Assembly: GCF_001885075.1 (NCBI RefSeq)
Contig: NZ_MODU01000004.1
Location: forward strand, 4,278,001-4,342,000
Origin: Alteromonas sp. V450
GTDB lineage: Bacteria > Pseudomonadota > Gammaproteobacteria > Enterobacterales > Alteromonadaceae
Reading direction: 5' to 3'
Length of the DNA stretch: 64,000 nt
The notes under the pieces are model-generated. The model made no database searches, was not told where the DNA came from, and was given only the letters and a program-made list of their open reading frames with translations. The translations under genes were made by a program, and so were the position numbers. Shown here piece by piece: positions 1 to 8,673 of this stretch. Each line of letters begins with the position of its first letter. The stretch's first letter is position 1.

Positions 1-899
1 GTATCTAAATACGGTCGGCTCATTTCCATGTAGCCTCTTGGATGCTTCACTTTTACGGTACGATGAATAGTGCCATTAGCGGCATCGGTAATCTTTCCGT
101 GGGCACCACAGCCAATGCCTAAGTAGTCGCCAAAGCGCCAGTAATTCAGGTTATGGCGGCATTGATGGCCTGCTTTGGCGTAGCCTGAAATCTCGTACTG
201 GTGATAGCCCGCACGCTCTAGAAGGCTGTGGCCTTTTTCCTGTATTTCCCACAGAATGTCTTCGTCAGGTAGCTCTGGTGGTTTTGAATAGAAAGGCGTG
301 TTTGGCTCGATAGTAAGCTGGTACCACGACAGGTGATAGGGATTTAACTCAATACCTTGCTTTAAATCTGACATGGCATTCTCTACGCTTTGCTCAGGTA
401 GACCATGCATAAGATCTAAATTAAACGTGGGTAGCCCCGCACTGTGTGCTTGTTTTACCGCATTTTCAGCTTGGCTTTCATTGTGAATACGGCCTAGCAC
501 TTTTAAATGCTTCGGCTGAAAGCTTTGAATGCCCACCGATATTCGGTTTACGCCTGCCTGATAAAAGCCCGCAAACTTACCTGCCTCAACGGTACCTGGG
601 TTGGCTTCCATGGTTATTTCAGCAGTGTCGCTCAAATTAACCCGCTCTTTTACGCCGTTTAAGATGTCAGCCATGGCCTCGCTTGAAAACAAACTGGGCG
701 TGCCACCGCCTATAAAGATAGTCTCGACAGGGCGGTCGCCAATACGTTTGGCATCAATGGCTAAATCGTCCAGCAGGTGCGCCACATATTCTTTCTCGGG
801 TAAATCAGACTTAAGCCCGTGAGAGTTAAAATCACAGTACGGACACTTTTGAACACACCAAGGAATGTGGATATAAAGGCTAAGCGGTGGATTACGCAA
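1..899 (-). CDS. hemW: HemW radical SAM heme chaperone, C-terminus missing (window edge)
   Basis: HemW is a radical SAM family protein that binds heme and is thought to hand it to heme proteins; it was long misnamed an oxygen-independent coproporphyrinogen oxidase. Visible residues near the N-terminus include the 4Fe-4S motif CVQKCPYC after SLYIHIPW, then the SAM-binding GGGTPS stretch, and later HNLNYW, the HNxxYW motif that marks HemW rather than HemN. About 299 codons are present and the C-terminus lies off the window. The start is taken as a TTG at 899, because an in-frame stop lies just upstream and the next residues [10 protein letters not shown] match the usual HemW start. It overlaps the end of rdgB by 8 bases, so the two are probably translated together. 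Family call secure; start moderately sure. Confidence 0.93.
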   Translation of the reverse strand, partial: MRNPPLSLYIHIPWCVQKCPYCDFNSHGLKSDLPEKEYVAHLLDDLAIDAKRIGDRPVETIFIGGGTPSLFSSEAMADILNGVKERVNLSDTAEITMEANPGTVEAGKFAGFYQAGVNRISVGIQSFQPKHLKVLGRIHNESQAENAVKQAHSAGLPTFNLDLMHGLPEQSVENAMSDLKQGIELNPYHLSWYQLTIEPNTPFYSKPPELPDEDILWEIQEKGHSLLERAGYHQYEISGYAKAGHQCRHNLNYWRFGDYLGIGCGAHGKITDAANGTIHRTVKVKHPRGYMEMSRPYLD

Positions 900-1494
900 A
901 AGTCGCTCTCATATTATCAAGCAAAATCGCTAAGGCGTTGCCGCGATGGCTAATGCGGTTCTTCTCGGCTTTTTCCAATTCTGCAGCTGTGCAGCCATGA
1001 GTTGGCACGTGAAATACCGGGTCGTAACCAAAACCGTCGTTACCAGAGCGAGCAGTTAAAATTTCGCCTTGCCACTTGCCTTGACTAACTAATGGCACTG
1101 GGTCGTCAGCATGACGCATAAACACTAAGGTACAAAAGAAGTGCGCTTTACGCTGGGTTTCGCCATCAAGGGCAGCTAATAGCTTGTCGATATTGGTATC
1201 ATCAGTTGCATCAGCGCCAGCATAGCGGGCTGAATAGATACCGGGTGCACCGCCAAGGGCGTCAACCACTAAGCCTGAGTCGTCAGCAATAGCAGGAAGG
1301 CCTGTTACTTGTGCCGCATGACGCGCTTTAATAATGGCATTTTCAACAAATGTTGTGCCTGTTTCAGGCACATCAGATACACCTAATTCTTTTTGCGCCA
1401 CAACGTCTACACCGTAATCTGCAAACAAAGATGCAAACTCACGTACCTTGCCTTGATTACCTGTGGCTAAAACAATTTTTTCTGGGAATTTCAT
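892..1494 (-). CDS. rdgB: RdgB dITP/XTP pyrophosphatase
   Basis: House-cleaning nucleotidase that hydrolyses dITP, ITP and XTP to monophosphates and so keeps deaminated purines out of DNA. The N-terminal [12 protein letters not shown] stretch and the central [23 protein letters not shown] region are signatures of the Ham1/RdgB family. The protein is 200 residues, the usual length. The ATG at 1494 is preferred over a longer reading from 1545, because GAGGAG sits about 9 bases upstream and family members begin with a short lead to VVLATGN. It overlaps hemW, the same neighbour as in many gammaproteobacteria. Confidence 0.95.
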   Translation of the reverse strand: MKFPEKIVLATGNQGKVREFASLFADYGVDVVAQKELGVSDVPETGTTFVENAIIKARHAAQVTGLPAIADDSGLVVDALGGAPGIYSARYAGADATDDTNIDKLLAALDGETQRKAHFFCTLVFMRHADDPVPLVSQGKWQGEILTARSGNDGFGYDPVFHVPTHGCTAAELEKAEKNRISHRGNALAILLDNMRATFA

Positions 1495-1573
1495 TGTGCC
1501 AGACTCCTCGTTTTTTCTTTGCTCCCGAAATAAGCCCGAACACATTTATCGGGTTACTTTAGGTTATTCAGGA

Positions 1574-1679
1574 CGAAGGTTGGGAGTGGTTTGAGCAAAC
1601 CCTCTGCCGCAGGGATGCGGCAGCGGAGCGCACATGGATGTGTTTACCGCGTGTTTGCGAAAGCCACTCCCAACCTTCG
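1574..1679. repeat. Structured extragenic palindromic element with nested hairpins
   Basis: A 106-base palindrome lies between srmB and rdgB. The outer arms CGAAGGTTGGGAGTGG (1574-1589) and CCACTCCCAACCTTCG (1664-1679) are perfect complements, and pairing continues inward through GCAAAC/GTTTGC. Two small hairpins sit inside: CTGCCGCA-GGGA-TGCGGCAG (1604-1623) and CACAT-GG-ATGTG (1631-1642). The core resembles extragenic repeats I recall from marine gammaproteobacterial genomes, but copy number cannot be judged from one window. It could stabilise or terminate the srmB message. Confidence 0.75.
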
Positions 1680-1714
1680 GCCATCGCATCACTCACCCTC
1701 TACGTGCTCAAGTT

Positions 1715-2941
1715 TTACTTTTTCTTTTTAGGCTTAGCTTTTGCCTTTGCTTTGTCTTTGGCCTTCACTTTTTTCTTTTTGGGGCCAATCTTAGGTGTTT
1801 TGTTTTTAGGGCGTAGCTCGTCAATAACGCGAGCTTTCAGTGGCTCGCCCATGTAACGTGCGGTTTTGGCTACCATGTCAAAATCGTGGGCTTCAACCAA
1901 CGATATAGCTGTACCTTTGGCGCCAGCGCGGCCGGTTCTGCCAATACGGTGAACGTAAACGTCGGCTTTGCGCGGCATGTCAAAGTTAATAACATGGCTT
2001 ACGTTGGGCACATCAATACCACGGGCAGCAACATCCGTTGCCAGCAAGATAGGTACTTCACCACTTTTGAAACGGGCTAGCGCTGCAATACGTTTGTCTT
2101 GTGGCATTTCTCCCTGTAGCCAGCACACTGGAACATCCTTTGAAGCTAAGAAATCTTTTAGCATTTGCAGGCGTTCACGGGTTTTCACAAACACAACCGC
2201 TGACGTTGTCGTTTCTTGCTTTAAAATATTCACCAGCAAAGCTTGCTTGTGATTCATGTCGTCAGCTAGGTGATACCACTGATGAATTTTGTTCTTCTCT
2301 TTGCGTGACGGGTTCGCTTCCACAACTTCAGGGTTGTTAAGAATGTCGTGGGCGAAGGTTTTAACCCCTTTACCTTCTAACGTGGCTGAGAACAGTAGGT
2401 TTTGCTTGCGCCAGCGCGCTTCGGCAGCAATTTGGTTAACTACCGTTGAGAAACCCATATCCAACATGCGGTCAGCTTCGTCAAGGATCAAGCACTCGAT
2501 ATCACGGCAATCTGCGGCTTCTTTTTCGATATGCTCAAGCAAACGACCTGGCGTGGCCACAAGAATATCGAGATTCTTGCTTAAGGTTTCTTTATCGGTA
2601 CCGTAGTTAATACCACCGGTTATTACACCGCACACAATCTGTGTATGCTTTGTTATTGCTAGGGCTTGTTCGTAAACCTGTAGCGCTAGCTCGCGGGTAG
2701 GCGTTAGGATCAAAATACGTGTAGCACCAGGCTGCCTGCGCGGATAATCAAGTAAAAACTGGCATGCAGGCAATAAGAAAGCCGCTGTTTTACCCGTACC
2801 TGTAGGAGCAGAGGCCAAGATATCTCGTCCATCCAACGCATGCGGGATAACTAGTTCTTGAATGCTAGTTGGGGTTTCAAACCCCATATCGGCAGCTGCG
2901 TGACACAGTGCTTCGTCTAATTCGAGTTCTTCGAAAGTCAT
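1715..2941 (-). CDS. srmB: SrmB-type DEAD-box RNA helicase
   Basis: ATP-dependent RNA helicase; SrmB acts early in assembly of the large ribosomal subunit. The motifs appear in order: a Q-motif region (GFETPTSIQ), Walker A SAPTGTGKTA, PTRELALQ, DEADRMLDMGF, SAT, then RGIDVPNVSHVINFD and HRIGRTGRAGAKGTA. The 408-residue length and the GTAISLVEAHD segment fit SrmB better than RhlB, RhlE or DeaD. The last 30 or so residues are almost all lysine, alanine and proline, a basic RNA-binding tail. It stands alone on the minus strand, with the palindromic element between it and rdgB. The subfamily is inferred; the helicase itself is certain. Confidence 0.9.
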   Translation of the reverse strand: MTFEELELDEALCHAAADMGFETPTSIQELVIPHALDGRDILASAPTGTGKTAAFLLPACQFLLDYPRRQPGATRILILTPTRELALQVYEQALAITKHTQIVCGVITGGINYGTDKETLSKNLDILVATPGRLLEHIEKEAADCRDIECLILDEADRMLDMGFSTVVNQIAAEARWRKQNLLFSATLEGKGVKTFAHDILNNPEVVEANPSRKEKNKIHQWYHLADDMNHKQALLVNILKQETTTSAVVFVKTRERLQMLKDFLASKDVPVCWLQGEMPQDKRIAALARFKSGEVPILLATDVAARGIDVPNVSHVINFDMPRKADVYVHRIGRTGRAGAKGTAISLVEAHDFDMVAKTARYMGEPLKARVIDELRPKNKTPKIGPKKKKVKAKDKAKAKAKPKKKK

Positions 2942-3090
2942 AGTATAAAAAACGCTCTAAATGAATGAGGCGTATTGTAGCATTGCTATACCAAAACATT
3001 GAGAAAAACTGGCGTTAAATTCGCACACCGCAGGTTAACCTTTACCAAAACGAAAAAGTCGACTTACGTAATGGCCTTTAGGGTATAGAA

Positions 3091-4239
3091 CTATTCAGTT
3101 GTCGAAGCAATGGCAGCAAGCTTTGCCAGGTTAAGCGCGTCTTTTATTTCAGGGCCTTTAACGCCGGTGGCAATGATGTCTTGCACATTGACTTGTTTGG
3201 CGGCTGCTAACGCATTTTCAATGCGCCTTTGTTGGTGTTGCCAATCTACGCCCTTGTTATAAGCATAAGGTGCAAAAGCGCTAAGCAATAGTGAAAATCG
3301 CTCCTCTCTTCGCCATGCATCACAGCCGTTAAATAAAGTGAGCAAATCATCGGGCGAGTTCTGCGTATTTAAAAGGAAGTCTTTATATTTGCAGGCAAGG
3401 CTGACAATTTCACTAACTTGGTTCTGCACTTTCAAACGGCTACACAAACGTTTTGCTTCCTCTTCATTAAGGTGAGTGAGCAGGGATGTGAACCTTGTTA
3501 TCAGTGAAGCGGTTTCTAAATCAGTGCTTTTGGCAAGGTTTTCGTTTTGAACCTTTTCTAAATCTACCGACGTTTTCAACGTTGCCAGAGCAGTATCTAA
3601 GTTACTTTCAAGCTCAGCAAACCAGTCATTAAGACCATGGGCTTGGTGTAATACAGTGAAAAAAACATGGGGTGTTTTCTCTAAAAGGCTGCGCTTTGTT
3701 TCTTGCCATACCCGCTCAGCACTTAGCGTGCTTAACTCGCCGCTTTGCGCCATAGACTGCATAAGCGCCATGGTTTCAGTGGCGATTGTAAACCCCAAAT
3801 AAGCATAGCGGGTGGCAAACCGAGCAACGCGAAATACCCGAAGCGGGTCTTCACTAAAGGCTGCAGATACATGGCGAAGTAGGTGGTTTTCTAAATCTTT
3901 TTTACCACCATAGGGGTCAATAAGGTTTCCAAGGTTATCTTGCGCTATCGCATTAACGGTAAGGTCTCGGCGTAGCAAATCTTCTTCTAGCGTGACCGAG
4001 CTTGATGCATCGCACACAAAACCGGTGTAACCTTTTCCTGATTTACGCTCTGTGCGAGCAAGTGCGTATTCATCTTGCGTTTTAGGGTGTAAAAAAACCG
4101 GGAAGTCTTTGCCTACTTGGGTAAAACCTTGGCTGAGCATTTCTTCTGGTGTGGCGCCCACCACGACATAGTCGCGTTCAACAACTTTTCTGTTTAACAG
4201 TGCGTCACGCACTGCGCCACCAACGAGATATATTTGCAT
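3091..4239 (-). CDS. cca: CCA-adding tRNA nucleotidyltransferase
   Basis: Adds or repairs the 3' CCA end of tRNAs. The N-terminus MQIYLVGGAVRDALL is the class II nucleotidyltransferase GGxxR motif. It is followed by RDYVVVG with the catalytic acidic pair, the RRDLTVNAIA motif, and the ERVWQE segment of the neck. At 382 residues it is shorter than the 412-residue E. coli enzyme, and I see no C-terminal HD phosphohydrolase motif, so it probably has only the nucleotidyltransferase activity. It is divergent from the ExeA-like gene at 4394; the 154 bases between must hold both promoters. Confidence 0.94.
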   Translation of the reverse strand: MQIYLVGGAVRDALLNRKVVERDYVVVGATPEEMLSQGFTQVGKDFPVFLHPKTQDEYALARTERKSGKGYTGFVCDASSSVTLEEDLLRRDLTVNAIAQDNLGNLIDPYGGKKDLENHLLRHVSAAFSEDPLRVFRVARFATRYAYLGFTIATETMALMQSMAQSGELSTLSAERVWQETKRSLLEKTPHVFFTVLHQAHGLNDWFAELESNLDTALATLKTSVDLEKVQNENLAKSTDLETASLITRFTSLLTHLNEEEAKRLCSRLKVQNQVSEIVSLACKYKDFLLNTQNSPDDLLTLFNGCDAWRREERFSLLLSAFAPYAYNKGVDWQHQQRRIENALAAAKQVNVQDIIATGVKGPEIKDALNLAKLAAIASTTE

Positions 4240-4393
4240 GCTATTTATATGTCAGAAATTTTTTAGCGAAAGCGTGTAGTATAGCAATGTTAACAATAAA
4301 ATCTGTAGCTGCATCGTTATGCCTTTCACTTCAGTGTGGTGTCTGGTAGTTTACTTGTCGTAAAGAAACGAATTGATAGGCGCTTTATCAACC

Positions 4394-5305
4394 ATGTATT
4401 TGAATTATTTCGGGCTCAATGACAATCCATTTTCGATTGCGCCTAACCCCGATTACTTGTATATGAGCCCAAGGCACAAAGAAGCATTGGCACACTTGAC
4501 CTTCGGGCTTAGAGAAAGTGGTGGTTTTGTAATGCTTACCGGAGAAGTAGGCACGGGAAAAACCACGGTTTCCCGAAAGTTATTGCAGCAGCTGCCTAAC
4601 AATACGCAAGTTGCTATGATCATTAACCCCACGTTGTCTGCGCTAGAGCTTTTGGCCACGGTTTGCGATGAATTAGGGGTGGCCTATACAACCGAGCAGG
4701 CAAGCCTTAAGTATTTTACTGATTTAATTCTTGCTAAGCTTGCTGAAAATCACCAATTGGGGATTAATTCGGTATTAATGGTAGATGAAGCACAGCATTT
4801 ACTGCCTGAAGTGCTTGAGCAGCTTCGACTATTAACTAATCTCGAAACCAACCGCGAAAAATTGCTGAAAGTGGTGCTGATAGGTCAACCTGAACTTCAG
4901 CAATTATTAAAACGCAATGAGTTACGCCAATTAGCCCAGCGGATCACTGCTCGCTATCACTTACTTCCATTAACCGCACCAGAGGTTAATGCCTATATCG
5001 CGCACCGCTTGAACGTGGCCGAAGGTGATATCAGTATTTTTAGTAAGTCCACGCTTCGCGCAGTGCATCAAATTACCGGAGGTATTCCACGGGTGATCAA
5101 TTTGCTGTGTGACCGTGCATTGACCTTGTCTTTTACTAAGCAGCATCCGGTGGTTCAAAAAACTATTTTCCTTGCAGCCGCAGAGCAAATTTTAGGTGAG
5201 GATGTAGTAAGCCAGCGCGTGCAAAGCCAACGAAAGTGGGTTTTAGTATCGGCATTCTTTTTGGCTGTTGCCTGTGGTTACGGGTTAGGAGTCATGTATG
5301 CCTAA
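4394..5305 (+). CDS. ExeA/GspA-like AAA ATPase, short form
   Basis: Inner-membrane ATPase of the ExeA/GspA group, which works with GspB to place the type II secretin through the peptidoglycan. The N-terminal LNYFGLNDNPFSIAPNP is the family hallmark. Walker A TGEVGTGKTT and Walker B VLMVDEAQHL follow, then GQPEL and GGIPRVINLLCD of the sensor region. One hydrophobic segment ends the protein at about residues 280-300. The periplasmic peptidoglycan-binding domain of full ExeA (about 550 residues) is absent, so this 303-residue form stops at the membrane. ATG 4394 is chosen over an upstream TTG at 4373. It overlaps the next gene by 8 bases, so the two are translationally coupled. Confidence 0.88.
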   Translation: MYLNYFGLNDNPFSIAPNPDYLYMSPRHKEALAHLTFGLRESGGFVMLTGEVGTGKTTVSRKLLQQLPNNTQVAMIINPTLSALELLATVCDELGVAYTTEQASLKYFTDLILAKLAENHQLGINSVLMVDEAQHLLPEVLEQLRLLTNLETNREKLLKVVLIGQPELQQLLKRNELRQLAQRITARYHLLPLTAPEVNAYIAHRLNVAEGDISIFSKSTLRAVHQITGGIPRVINLLCDRALTLSFTKQHPVVQKTIFLAAAEQILGEDVVSQRVQSQRKWVLVSAFFLAVACGYGLGVMYA

Positions 5306-6446
5306 TAATTTGGTGGCCATTGAAAGCTTAACGCCCGGTATGGTTATTGTTCAAATTACCAAGCAGAACGGTCCTGTCAAAATTAAAAAGGCCGGTTTGG
5401 TAACAAGTGATGCCATGGTACAGGGGCTATCTGAAATGGGGGTGCTAGAGGTAGAAATAGATCCTGAGCAAACCGTGGAGATTGCACCAGCTGTTCATCA
5501 CAGGACCCAAACTCAAGCACTTATCCGTGGTGAACATGATACAACAGCCAAATTTGATAAGTCGTTAAGCGAGCGGTTTAACCGAAGCTTGTTTTTACCA
5601 ACCGTCGAGGGATTGCCTTCTGCTTGGCAGCGCTACATCAAGCAAAATATGCTTCTCGCCTTCGTTATCCTTAGCGGATTGGGTGTTGGCTTTGTTGCAG
5701 CAACGTCGCAACATTGGTTGCCGACAGTAACTCATGCGCTTCAGGCAACGGCTAAAAAAGATGCGCCGATAGCAGATGCCAATAAAAGCACCGCTGAAGA
5801 ACTGACGCAAAGCAATAGTGATGAGACAACAAGCGACACCGAGAAGCAGCCAAACAATAGCCAAACGACGGCGTCCGTCGATAACAATAGCAACACTCAA
5901 ACGGTATTAACAACAGCCGCGGATGACAAGGGCACTGAAAAAGCAAGCGATAACGAGCAATATTCACCACCACCGCTATCGCAACCTTCTTCAGCATCGC
6001 TACCGGCGTCCTCGTCATCATCTTCTTCACGACCCACTGAGGCGCTTGCAGAATACGAAGGCAAGGTGTTGAACGAAAACACAACACAGCCAGAGGTAGC
6101 GGTGTCTCCTGAGCTTATTGCTCGGTTTAATGCTGCAGTTGAAGCTCTCGATCAAAATGGACAGGTTGAGGAACAAACGTCACAGACGCAGGTAGCAGTA
6201 AGAGATGAGTTGCCCAGAGTGGATCAGTTGCCTGTTCGTCTTCTTACACGGCTTCCTACGATGAATTTTAGTGCACATATGTATGCTTCACGCCCCGCGG
6301 ATCGATGGGTTAACGTAAATGGGAAACAGCTGGTGGAAGGTGATTGGATTGACGACCGAGTGCAAATCGTAAACATTGAAGCGCGTCGTGTAGTACTGTT
6401 GTTCGAAGACGAAATTTTTACCATGGCAGCGCTGACCGACTGGTAA
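5298..6446 (+). CDS. GspB-like protein with N-terminal DUF3391-type domain
   Basis: Probable partner of the ATPase upstream. Residues 1-60 (SLTPGMVIVQI, then KKAGLVTSDAMVQGL and VLEVEID) resemble the DUF3391 domain usually found before HD-GYP domains. A membrane helix lies at about 118-138, then a long Ser/Thr/Gln/Asn-rich periplasmic linker to about residue 290. The C-terminal 60 residues (DRWVNVNGKQLVEGDWI, then RRVVLLFEDE) fit the GspB (T2SSB) C-terminal domain. ATG 5298 has GGAG just upstream inside the preceding gene. The T2SSB call and the DUF3391 likeness come from motif recognition; the order cytosolic domain, one helix, periplasmic domain is read from the sequence. Confidence 0.82.
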   Translation: MPNNLVAIESLTPGMVIVQITKQNGPVKIKKAGLVTSDAMVQGLSEMGVLEVEIDPEQTVEIAPAVHHRTQTQALIRGEHDTTAKFDKSLSERFNRSLFLPTVEGLPSAWQRYIKQNMLLAFVILSGLGVGFVAATSQHWLPTVTHALQATAKKDAPIADANKSTAEELTQSNSDETTSDTEKQPNNSQTTASVDNNSNTQTVLTTAADDKGTEKASDNEQYSPPPLSQPSSASLPASSSSSSSRPTEALAEYEGKVLNENTTQPEVAVSPELIARFNAAVEALDQNGQVEEQTSQTQVAVRDELPRVDQLPVRLLTRLPTMNFSAHMYASRPADRWVNVNGKQLVEGDWIDDRVQIVNIEARRVVLLFEDEIFTMAALTDW

Positions 6447-6521
6447 TAACACATTATGGCAATGACACGAACCGGTGCGCTGAACCTCCTTTATTCAGTA
6501 TGTTATCAAACGTGTTGATAC

Positions 6522-7718
6522 CTAGAGAGGCATTTGGTTAACAAATACGTCTTTAAAAAACTTGGGTAAGTTCAAACTAAACTCTTCGGGGCGAACGCCT
6601 GACACAATCTCATCGTCATACAAACTTAAATCGATGCGCTTCACTTCATTAAAATGTTGTGAAGTGACACTATAGAAGGTCATAACATGCGGACTTACTG
6701 GGTCATCGGGGTTTATTTTACTGACGATACCTAACTTACCACTTCGCAGACGGACCAATGAGCCAACTGGATGTACGCCAATACACTGAATAAATTGCTT
6801 AACCAGCCCTTGGTCTAAGTTTTCTGTTTGTTTTAGTCGCTTTAGCGCCTGAGTAGGCGTGATACTGTTTTTGTGAGCACGGTTAGATGTCATGGCATCG
6901 TATGCGTCCACAATGGCAGCAATACGCGCGAACTCTGAGATTTCGTCACCAACCAATCCTCTCGGGTAGCCGCTTCCATCAACGCGCTCGTGGTGCTCTT
7001 CAATGATGCGTAGCGATAGGTCAGAAATATCGCCACACTGTTCAACAAGGTCTGCACCAATTTCAACGTGGGTTTTCATCACTTCCCAATCATCACTGGA
7101 AAATTCGCCTGTGTTATTGCGAATTTCGTCTGGCAGGGAAGACATCCCGATATCCATCAACAGGGCACCTAAACTCACTTGCTCCGTGGTATCTCTGTCA
7201 TAGCCAAGAAACTCACAGAAAATACCGCTGAGTACACTGCAATTAATACTGTGCTCAAGCAGGTACTGGTCGGTATTTTTAATCATAGTCAGGCAGCTCA
7301 GCGCATCTTTATTGTCGAAAACACTTTCAATGAGGCTGTGAGACAGCGACTCCATCGGCGATAAATCTTTCACCGCGCCGTTTTTAAGCGACTTCAAAAA
7401 GCTGCTTTGTATGGTAAGTGCGCTGTCATATAGCTCATTGGCTTCGTTAATTGAATCACGACCGACAGGTTTAACAACCGGCTTAGTCTCTTCAGACTCT
7501 TTTTCTACCGTTGGTTCGGGTGGCATAGCTGCCTCGGGCAGCTTTGACTTCGCAAGGTCCACCTCAACAATGAGAATGCCTTTGGACTTAAGACTGTTAA
7601 TAATGGCTTGGGTTTTTACAATGCCTTTAGACCGCATTTTAAGTGAGCCTGTTTGCTCAAGTACTTGATTGACGTACATTCCTGGTTGTAGATCATCAAT
7701 GGGTACCTGTTCTAACAT
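6522..7718 (-). CDS. DUF3391 plus HD-GYP domain protein with altered HD motif
   Basis: HD-GYP proteins are usually c-di-GMP phosphodiesterases. The N-terminal DUF3391 region (VPIDDLQPGMYVNQVL, KSKGILIVEVD) is followed by a Pro/Glu linker and the HD-GYP domain at about residues 140-330. HHERVDGSGYP (about 242-252) is intact, as are histidines at about 156 and 217. The core HD position reads LLMDIGM instead of LLHDIGK (residues 188-192, bases 7143-7157): the metal-ligand histidine is methionine. Catalysis may therefore be weak or lost, leaving a sensory or binding role. ATG 7718 has an AGGAG site 7 bases upstream and is preferred to a longer reading from 7748. The gene converges with the GspB-like gene. 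Confidence 0.9.
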   Translation of the reverse strand: MLEQVPIDDLQPGMYVNQVLEQTGSLKMRSKGIVKTQAIINSLKSKGILIVEVDLAKSKLPEAAMPPEPTVEKESEETKPVVKPVGRDSINEANELYDSALTIQSSFLKSLKNGAVKDLSPMESLSHSLIESVFDNKDALSCLTMIKNTDQYLLEHSINCSVLSGIFCEFLGYDRDTTEQVSLGALLMDIGMSSLPDEIRNNTGEFSSDDWEVMKTHVEIGADLVEQCGDISDLSLRIIEEHHERVDGSGYPRGLVGDEISEFARIAAIVDAYDAMTSNRAHKNSITPTQALKRLKQTENLDQGLVKQFIQCIGVHPVGSLVRLRSGKLGIVSKINPDDPVSPHVMTFYSVTSQHFNEVKRIDLSLYDDEIVSGVRPEEFSLNLPKFFKDVFVNQMPL

Positions 7719-8064
7719 TATCTCTCCTGTGGGGCACAACGTTGCCATCGTCTGTTACTACAATAGGAATGAATAGTACGATATTCCAGTGAAAAAAGTG
7801 AGGAGTTTATTAGCCTTTAGTATAGCTAGAGCCCGCGAGTAAAGGATTAACGAAGTCGCGAGGGAAGGTGTGACGTGTAAATGTGCCGAGAAGTTGCCTA
7901 TATTTCAAATCAGGCGAACGGATATTCTCTATACCAAACGGTAATGGGCATCTTGATGCAAAGTTAGGTTCGAGGCATGGAGGGGAGAAATAAACAGAGT
8001 GCTATCTTGCGACAGCACCCATGTCTTATGTAAGGACTTTTTTAAAGCGCAAAGTACTTCGCTG
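7719..8064. other. Intergenic region between leuD and the HD-GYP gene
   Basis: No gene is visible in these 346 bases. It must hold the HD-GYP promoter and the end of the leu transcript. The only clear structure is the imperfect hairpin at 7999-8018, listed separately. Confidence 0.6.
7999..8018 (-). terminator. Candidate leu operon terminator
   Basis: On the minus strand GTGCTGTC and GATAGCAC form a hairpin with one mismatch, followed by a loose T-rich stretch (TCTGTTTATTT). It lies 46 bases past the leuD stop. Weak by intrinsic-terminator standards. Confidence 0.4.
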
Positions 8065-8670
8065 TTACAACCATGCGGGCTGTTTATCTTCAAAGGCTTC
8101 TATAGCATTTGTGAGTTCAAGGGTTTGACCGATAGCATCTAAGCCTTTAATAAGGTTGTTTTTGTGATGCTCAGCAATTTCGAAGCTGAAGCTTGTATCG
8201 TTAAAACTTACCGTTTGCGCTGGAAGATCAACGGTGATCTTCGTTGCTGGGGCTGCCTTCACTGCAGCAAACAAAGCGTCCATTTGTTCGCTAGATAGCG
8301 CAACGGGAACTAGCTGATTGTTAATGCAGTTGCCGTAGAATATATCAGCAAAGCTGGTGGCAATAACCGTTTTAAACCCAAAGTCTGCAAGTGCCCACGG
8401 CGCGTGTTCTCTACTTGAACCACAGCCAAAGTTTTCGCGAGCTAGCAACAGACTCGCACCTTTGTGCTCAGGCTTATTCAGCGCGAACGCTGGGTTTGGC
8501 TCTTTCTCTTCTAAGTCCAAGTAGCGCCAGTCGTGGAACAAGTGTTTGCCGTAGCCAGCACGTGTTACGCCGGTTAGAAACTGCTTTGGAATAATTTGGT
8601 CAGTATCGACATTGGCCTGATCAAGCGGCGCAGCAATGCCTGTGTGTTGTGTAAAACCTTGTTCAGACAT
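8065..8670 (-). CDS. leuD: 3-isopropylmalate dehydratase small subunit
   Basis: Forms the swivelling domain of isopropylmalate isomerase with LeuC and converts 2-isopropylmalate to 3-isopropylmalate in leucine synthesis. [14 protein letters not shown] and the [14 protein letters not shown] loop, which contacts the substrate, are diagnostic. The 201-residue length is normal. It is the last gene of leuABCD, 3 bases after leuC, and is presumably controlled by the leader attenuator upstream of leuA. Confidence 0.97.
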   Translation of the reverse strand: MSEQGFTQHTGIAAPLDQANVDTDQIIPKQFLTGVTRAGYGKHLFHDWRYLDLEEKEPNPAFALNKPEHKGASLLLARENFGCGSSREHAPWALADFGFKTVIATSFADIFYGNCINNQLVPVALSSEQMDALFAAVKAAPATKITVDLPAQTVSFNDTSFSFEIAEHHKNNLIKGLDAIGQTLELTNAIEAFEDKQPAWL

Positions 8671-8673
8671 AAC

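Noticed and set aside
1634..1856. Two overlapping plus-strand frames near the end of srmB
   Set aside because: They are the complement of the Lys-rich srmB tail plus part of the extragenic palindrome; the Phe/Leu-rich content is a by-product.
5752..6087. Minus-strand frames within the GspB-like gene
   Set aside because: They are shadows of the low-complexity Ser/Thr/Gln-rich linker coding region.
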